A DNA stretch of 30,111 bases, from positions 1 through 30,111 of the forward strand of contig JAFDAE010000003.1 in the NCBI GenBank assembly GCA_019314005.1. Direction: 5' to 3'. Shown one piece after another: positions 26,146-30,111 of the stretch; position 1 is the stretch's first letter, and every line of letters begins with the position of its first letter. The position numbers and the translations under genes are program-made. Below the pieces are notes generated by a model. The model was not told where the DNA came from, did no database searches, and was given only the letters and a program-made list of their open reading frames with translations. The stretch comes from Deltaproteobacteria bacterium (GTDB taxonomy: Bacteria > Desulfobacterota > Desulfobacteria > C00003060 > C00003106).

Positions 26146-26736
26146 TTATATATCAAATATGGTAGAATTTGAATCTTCAATCCTTTTTCTGAACAGATTT
26201 CTTTTGTACCGAAGCTCCTCCCGGATAACTTCTGTTTTTGATGTTCCGATCAACTTTTTTGAGAGAACCTTGCCGGTATCGGTAAAAAAGAAGATTTTTC
26301 TTCCCACAGAGCCCCCCACATCCATACTTAACAACGGGACCTGTTCCATCTCCAAAAAATTTTTAGAAAATTGAATGTTTGATCTTGGAATATCACCTTC
26401 TGTTTTACGCAAGTTTAATACGTTGCTTCCCCCAAAGATCTTGGCCCTGAGATTTGTTCTTGCGGCTCCCAGCTTTATGAGATCTCCTATCAGTAGTTCC
26501 ATGGCGTACATGCCATAGCGCCCCGCTTTGGTATAAATAAAATTATCCGGGTCGACCCGGCCGGGAAGCATAAAATGGTTAATGCCACCGATCTTGTTTA
26601 CTATGTCGAAGATGCACGCTGATATACAGGACCCCAGAAGGGTGCAGATAATTACCGGATCTTTACTTGCGAAATATTCACCCGGCATCAAGACTAAAAC
26701 GTCTCTGTTAAATCTGCGACTGTAATTTTTGCGCAT
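26146..26736 (-). CDS. cheD: Chemoreceptor glutamine deamidase CheD
   Basis: 196 residues, longer than T. maritima CheD (157) by a basic C-terminal tail. Family motifs are TLLGSCISACIFD with catalytic C37 and T32, and GGINHFMLPG with H54. YAMELLIGDLIKLGA and AKIFGGSNVL lie further on, and GRKIFFFTDTGKV is in the C-terminal part. CheD deamidates selected receptor glutamines and in some species interacts with CheC. No cheC is visible here. AGGAA stands 9 bases before the ATG. The start lies inside the end of cheW (29-base overlap), so the two are translationally linked. Confidence 0.95.
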   Translation of the reverse strand: MRKNYSRRFNRDVLVLMPGEYFASKDPVIICTLLGSCISACIFDIVNKIGGINHFMLPGRVDPDNFIYTKAGRYGMYAMELLIGDLIKLGAARTNLRAKIFGGSNVLNLRKTEGDIPRSNIQFSKNFLEMEQVPLLSMDVGGSVGRKIFFFTDTGKVLSKKLIGTSKTEVIREELRYKRNLFRKRIEDSNSTIFDI

Positions 26737-27214
26737 CTTGACTATTCCTGTTTAACTCAAGAGAGAGGGCAGCTGTTCTATCCGGGGCCTTCTGATCGAA
26801 AAGGATATATTCTGTATCAAGAATAATAATAAGTTTCGATTTTGTCCGTCCTATCCTTTTAATATAGTTCTTATTGATTAAGCTCTTAAAGGACGGGGTA
26901 GGTTGAAGTTCCTTTGAACTTAGCAAGACGACATCAGGAACAGTATCAACAATAATCCCAAAGACCTTGTTTAATGTCTCCAGCACGACAACAACTGTGA
27001 ATTTTGTATGTGGCCTTGATTGCAAACCAAATTTGGCTCGGAGATCAATAACAGGGACAATAAGACCTCTCAAATTTATAACCCCCTTTATGAAGGGGCC
27101 GATGTTTGGCAGCCTTGTGATTGTTTTATATTCAATCACTTCTTTGACCGTGACAAGCTCTATAGCATACTCTTCTTGATCTATGGTGAAGTTGATATAT
27201 TCTTGTTTTTGCAT
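26708..27214 (-). CDS. cheW: Chemotaxis coupling protein CheW
   Basis: 168 residues. The opening EYINFTIDQEEYAIELVTVKEVIEY, then RLPNIGPFIKGVINLRGLIVPVIDLRAKFG, are the CheW signatures. VVVLETLNKVFGIIVDTVPDVV forms the second half of the SH3-like fold. It links CheA to the receptor array. The C-terminus is about 15 residues longer than minimal CheW proteins. It has no ribosome site at normal spacing: the 16 bases before the ATG are AT-rich, and the nearest purine-rich block (GAGAGGA) belongs to the repeat arm 20 bases upstream. Expression may therefore depend on the structured repeat between it and the receptor gene. Confidence 0.95.
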   Translation of the reverse strand: MQKQEYINFTIDQEEYAIELVTVKEVIEYKTITRLPNIGPFIKGVINLRGLIVPVIDLRAKFGLQSRPHTKFTVVVVLETLNKVFGIIVDTVPDVVLLSSKELQPTPSFKSLINKNYIKRIGRTKSKLIIILDTEYILFDQKAPDRTAALSLELNRNSQDAQKLQSQI

Positions 27215-27230
27215 AATGAATTAGTTTACG

Positions 27231-27373
27231 GTGTCCTCTCGGAAATGGTAGATTTTGTCCTGAGACAAGGCCGCACAAAAGTTTCTACCGCAGGCGTAGC
27301 AACGCTACGTCGAGGATAGAAACCTGCGGAGAACGTAGTATCAGGGCAAGAGATGCCGTTTCTGAGAGGACAC
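27231..27373. repeat. 143-bp fold-back intergenic repeat, copy 2
   Basis: The outer arms are GTGTCCTCTCGGAAA (27231-27245) and a matching right arm ending in GAGAGGACAC at 27373. The inner CCGCA/TGCGG pairing and the central CGTAGC-AAC-GCTACG hairpin are identical to copy 1. The length is again exactly 143. About 21 positions differ from copy 1. Four of the stem pairs have changed on both sides while remaining paired, and others changed to G-T pairs. It begins 2 bases after the chemoreceptor stop codon (reading the minus strand) and ends 16 bases before cheW, the same arrangement as between dnaN and gyrB. Confidence 0.88.
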
Positions 27374-27375
27374 TA

Positions 27376-29688
27376 CTAAAATTCCTCAAATCCATCCATC
27401 TCTTGGTCATCAAAGTCCTCTTCAGGCTCTTCTGTAATTTCCCCTTTGCGTATCAGATCCTCTCTTAGAGATTTTTTCACCGGAGGGATGGATCCTCTCC
27501 GCTCTTTTTGAACGGGGAGTTTGACAATCTCCGTTGCCCCCGTTACTATTGGACATGTTTGTCCTTCTTCACCAAGAATAAAGTCATCGGTTTGACTTTT
27601 CAGAATCTCCGCTTTTGTTGTCAATTGTTCGCTTGCCGCCGCAAGCTCCTCAACCAATGTTGCGTTGTGCTCAACCACGTCGCCGATTTCCGTCATAGCC
27701 ATATTAATTTGTTCGATCCCATTTGACTCATCCTGCGTGGCTGAAGATATCTCTGAAATAGATTCCGAAAGAGACTCTATATGCTCGATAATTTTTTTCA
27801 GGCTGGAACCCGTCTGGTTTACCAATTGATGTGCGGTTTCAACCTTGTGCATGCTGTCCTTGACCAGAACCTGAATATCCTTGCCTGCTTCAGAACTTCT
27901 TTTTGCCAACATTCTGACTTCGTTAGCGACTACGGAGAATCCTTTGCCGTGTTCGCCTGCACGCGCGGCCTCGACTGCTGCGTTCAGGGCAAGCAGCTTG
28001 GTCTGAAAGGTGATTTCACTGACAAGGTCCATGATTTCTTCAATTCTTTCGCTGGTGACAGCGACCGCTGTAACAGAGTCTATGGTCTCTGCCAGTATAT
28101 TTTTTCCTTCGCGTGCCAGCGAGACAGCCTCTTTGGCGAGGGTGTCCGCTTTTGCCGTGCTGGCGGCAGTGGAATTTACACTGGTTGATATCTGCTCAAG
28201 AGTAGCACTGGTCTCTTCAACGGTCGCGGCTTGTTGCTGAGTTCTCAAGGCGAGATCCTGGCTCCCGGATGAGATCTCTTTTGACCCCCCAACAACTGCG
28301 GTCGCTGTGATTTTTGCCTGATGGATCAAGTGGCCAATACGATTGAACATTTCGTTTGTCTTTTTGGCAAGGGTGTCCATCGCGTCATTTTTGTCTGTTG
28401 TTTCAGCCTGTTGTGATAAATCACCCTCTGCGGCCTTGTCCAAGGTCTTAGTGAAGGAGTCAACCCTTCTCTCTAAATATCGACGCTGGTCTTCTTCTTT
28501 TTCCGCAGCTTCTTTCAACAATCTTTCAGCTTCCAAGTCCTTGGTTATGTCCCTCCATATCTCAAATCCACCAAGGATCTTTCCTGTGGAATCTCTGAGC
28601 GCTGCGACACTGGCGAGAATAGGGATCTCTTTTCCTTCACGGCTCGTAACTTGAAGCCTAACATCTTCTGTGGGCTCACCCGTCTCAAGGCACTGCCTCA
28701 TGGGACAGTTGTTGTCGCACATTGTACTTTTAAAGACATCCGAGCATTTCATCTTTCCTTCAACTTCTTCTCTGGAATATCCGCATAATTTGGAGCCGGC
28801 CTCATTCAGATAGTTAATAGTCATTGAAGGGTCTACCATGAAAAAGGGCGAGGATATACCGAGCTTTAAGCTATTGGCATATTCCATTTTATCATTGATA
28901 CTTTTTACCATTAGGTTGAAATTTGTTGCCAGCCGTCCAATAGAATCCTTGGCATCGATGTTTGCAGTAACAGAAGTATCGCCCTCAGCTACCTGCTGGG
29001 CCTTATTGGCCAGTTCTCTGACAGGTTTTGTTACAAATCGGAACAGCACAAGATTCAAGAGAAAGATGACGGCTAAGATGCCGATTAAGCTGATGAGTAT
29101 AAAAAGATTTCTGGTAGAAGCTATGGTGGCATAATCTTTGTTGACCGACTGTCTTACGATAAGCGATCCTAATACTTTTCTGGATGACCCATGACAATGA
29201 TAACATTCTTGTTGATTGAGTAAAGGGAGGAACATGGTCATATATCTCCCTTCTTGTAGATGTTCAACAAAGCCTTTTTGTGGGGCGTCGCCAGTTCGAA
29301 GCATGGTTTTGAGGACTTTTAAAGCCCCTTCGTTGACAATGATATCTGAAGCGTTTGCCTTCAAATTTTCTTCATTGCTTGCGTATACAATTTCCTGGTT
29401 GTAGTCACAGATATAAACTTCCACGTCATTTGTTTGAGTTCTTATGTCGTGGAGCTGTTGCTGAACCGTGCGGCTGTCTCCCATTGCCATTGGATGTTTG
29501 ATCCCGCTGTAGGTGTTCTTAGCCAAGTCGAGTCCAAAGTTCTCTACTTTTTCCAGAAGAACCCGAGTAGAATTGGAGATGGTCACGTAGGTGACGATCC
29601 CCATTAGAATAATAACGGTGGAAGCTATCGAGACCATAACTTTTACCCTTAAACTTCCAGTTATCCAGCTAAATAGTTGCCCGAGCAT
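27376..29688 (-). CDS. Methyl-accepting chemotaxis protein with c-type haem sensor domain
   Basis: 770 residues. Membrane segments lie at about 16-38 and 193-218, enclosing a periplasmic sensor with a CYHCH motif at 162-166, the CxxCH signature for covalent haem c. HAMP follows (about 216-268). A PAS domain (about 273-384) has four cysteines: C315, C324, C328 and C333. The signalling helices run from about 450 to 700, with the tip [20 protein letters not shown]. An acidic flexible tail ends in GFEEF, which fits the receptor pentapeptide pattern for docking CheR/CheB (aromatic-x-x-aromatic). Geobacter has receptors with haem c sensor domains, so a redox or gas signal is plausible. GGGGG stands 5 bases before the ATG. 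It lies between cheA and cheW in the operon. Confidence 0.95.
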   Translation of the reverse strand: MLGQLFSWITGSLRVKVMVSIASTVIILMGIVTYVTISNSTRVLLEKVENFGLDLAKNTYSGIKHPMAMGDSRTVQQQLHDIRTQTNDVEVYICDYNQEIVYASNEENLKANASDIIVNEGALKVLKTMLRTGDAPQKGFVEHLQEGRYMTMFLPLLNQQECYHCHGSSRKVLGSLIVRQSVNKDYATIASTRNLFILISLIGILAVIFLLNLVLFRFVTKPVRELANKAQQVAEGDTSVTANIDAKDSIGRLATNFNLMVKSINDKMEYANSLKLGISSPFFMVDPSMTINYLNEAGSKLCGYSREEVEGKMKCSDVFKSTMCDNNCPMRQCLETGEPTEDVRLQVTSREGKEIPILASVAALRDSTGKILGGFEIWRDITKDLEAERLLKEAAEKEEDQRRYLERRVDSFTKTLDKAAEGDLSQQAETTDKNDAMDTLAKKTNEMFNRIGHLIHQAKITATAVVGGSKEISSGSQDLALRTQQQAATVEETSATLEQISTSVNSTAASTAKADTLAKEAVSLAREGKNILAETIDSVTAVAVTSERIEEIMDLVSEITFQTKLLALNAAVEAARAGEHGKGFSVVANEVRMLAKRSSEAGKDIQVLVKDSMHKVETAHQLVNQTGSSLKKIIEHIESLSESISEISSATQDESNGIEQINMAMTEIGDVVEHNATLVEELAAASEQLTTKAEILKSQTDDFILGEEGQTCPIVTGATEIVKLPVQKERRGSIPPVKKSLREDLIRKGEITEEPEEDFDDQEMDGFEEF

Positions 29689-29722
29689 TCTTACCCCCTA
29701 ATATTTATCGACCCAAAATTGG

Positions 29723-30111
29723 CTACCCCTCAAAAATCCGGGACTCTTCCTGATTATCTTGTGACCACTCCCCGACGAGCCCTTTCTTGTCATCCTTTTT
29801 GAGGAACATTTTTTCTAAACCATATATATCAATGATGAGGGAAACCTGACCGTCTCCCAATATTGTGCCCCCTGCAATTCCCGGCACCTTTCGGAAATTT
29901 GTCTCCAGAGTTTTGATCACTACCTGCTGTTCGTCCACAATATCATCAGCAAAGATGCCGAACCTTTTTTTCTCACTTTCGACAATTATAACGATACCAA
30001 TAGATTTCTCTTCGCTTGGGTCTTCGATTTTAAACACCTCTTCCAACCGAATTAAGGGAATATATTTTCCCTGGAAATTGATTAATTCTTCCTTTGTCTC
30101 TATTGTCTTAA
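29723..30111 (-). CDS. cheA: Chemotaxis histidine kinase CheA, C-terminal regulatory domain only (cut by right edge)
   Basis: The frame remains open to the last base of the window, so the gene continues beyond it. An in-frame TTG at 30046 is internal. The visible 129 residues match the CheW-like P5 domain at the end of CheA: NFQGKYIPLIRLEEVF, VIIVESEKKRFGIFADDI, and VIKTLETNFRKVPGIAGGTILGDG split over two strands, then VSLIIDIYGLEKMF. A charged tail follows. The IAGGTILGDG pattern favours CheA over a free-standing CheW. CheV or a CheW-receiver fusion cannot be fully excluded without the missing part. It ends 34 bases before the receptor gene, the first visible member of this operon. Confidence 0.82.
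   Translation of the reverse strand, partial: KTIETKEELINFQGKYIPLIRLEEVFKIEDPSEEKSIGIVIIVESEKKRFGIFADDIVDEQQVVIKTLETNFRKVPGIAGGTILGDGQVSLIIDIYGLEKMFLKKDDKKGLVGEWSQDNQEESRIFEG

Noticed and set aside
29723..30046. Free-standing 107-residue CheW-like gene starting at TTG 30046
   Set aside because: The frame stays open to the window edge with CheA P5 sequence upstream of that codon.

Overview
The window reads as chromosomal DNA of an anaerobic or microaerophilic Gram-negative bacterium. GyrB carries the Gram-negative type insertion. A RACo-like corrinoid-protein activator and a CooC-type nickel ATPase point to the Wood-Ljungdahl (acetyl-CoA) pathway. The chemoreceptor has a periplasmic c-type haem motif. 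Base composition is moderately AT-rich, and strongly so around dnaN/gyrB. I cannot assign a phylum; Desulfobacterota, Nitrospirota, Planctomycetota or a related uncultured lineage are all possible. No rRNA, tRNA, CRISPR array or intact transposase gene was seen.

Left arm (1-12.5 kb), almost all on the minus strand: a UPF0182 membrane protein cut by the left edge; a DUF89/ARMT1-like protein whose 5' leader is interrupted by a 142-bp MITE-like element; a MobB-type GTPase; an RdgC-like protein encoded as two separate genes; a lone plus-strand CheY-like regulator; a soluble histidine kinase; a methanogen-type thymidylate synthase; gyrB; and dnaN. The last four run dnaN > gyrB > thyA > kinase. A highly AT-rich 315-bp gap with two inverted DnaA-box-like 9-mers follows dnaN. 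Transcription diverges from this gap on both sides, which makes it a candidate replication origin.

Middle (12.9-24.0 kb), all plus strand: RACo-like activator, cooC and recN overlap one another. Then comes a branched-chain amino-acid cluster, cimA-ilvD-ilvB-ilvN-ilvC. It would make 2-oxobutanoate from pyruvate by the citramalate route and feed isoleucine and valine synthesis. ilvB looks as if it starts at a non-standard ATT codon, and IlvC is of the Bacteroidetes/fungal-mitochondrial type.

Right arm (24.2-30.1 kb), minus strand: a chemotaxis operon transcribed cheA (cut by the right edge) > haem-binding chemoreceptor > cheW > cheD > cheB > REC-GGDEF diguanylate cyclase, with overlapping genes at the distal end.

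The most notable non-coding signal is a 143-bp fold-back repeat present twice, once between dnaN and gyrB and once between the chemoreceptor and cheW. The copies are about 85% identical and the same length. Four base pairs of the predicted stem have changed on both sides with pairing preserved, so the structure appears to be maintained. Both copies abut the stop codon of the upstream gene. Two unrelated inverted-repeat elements are also present, the MITE at 3.8 kb and a GGACGCAGAT-type element at 24.1 kb.
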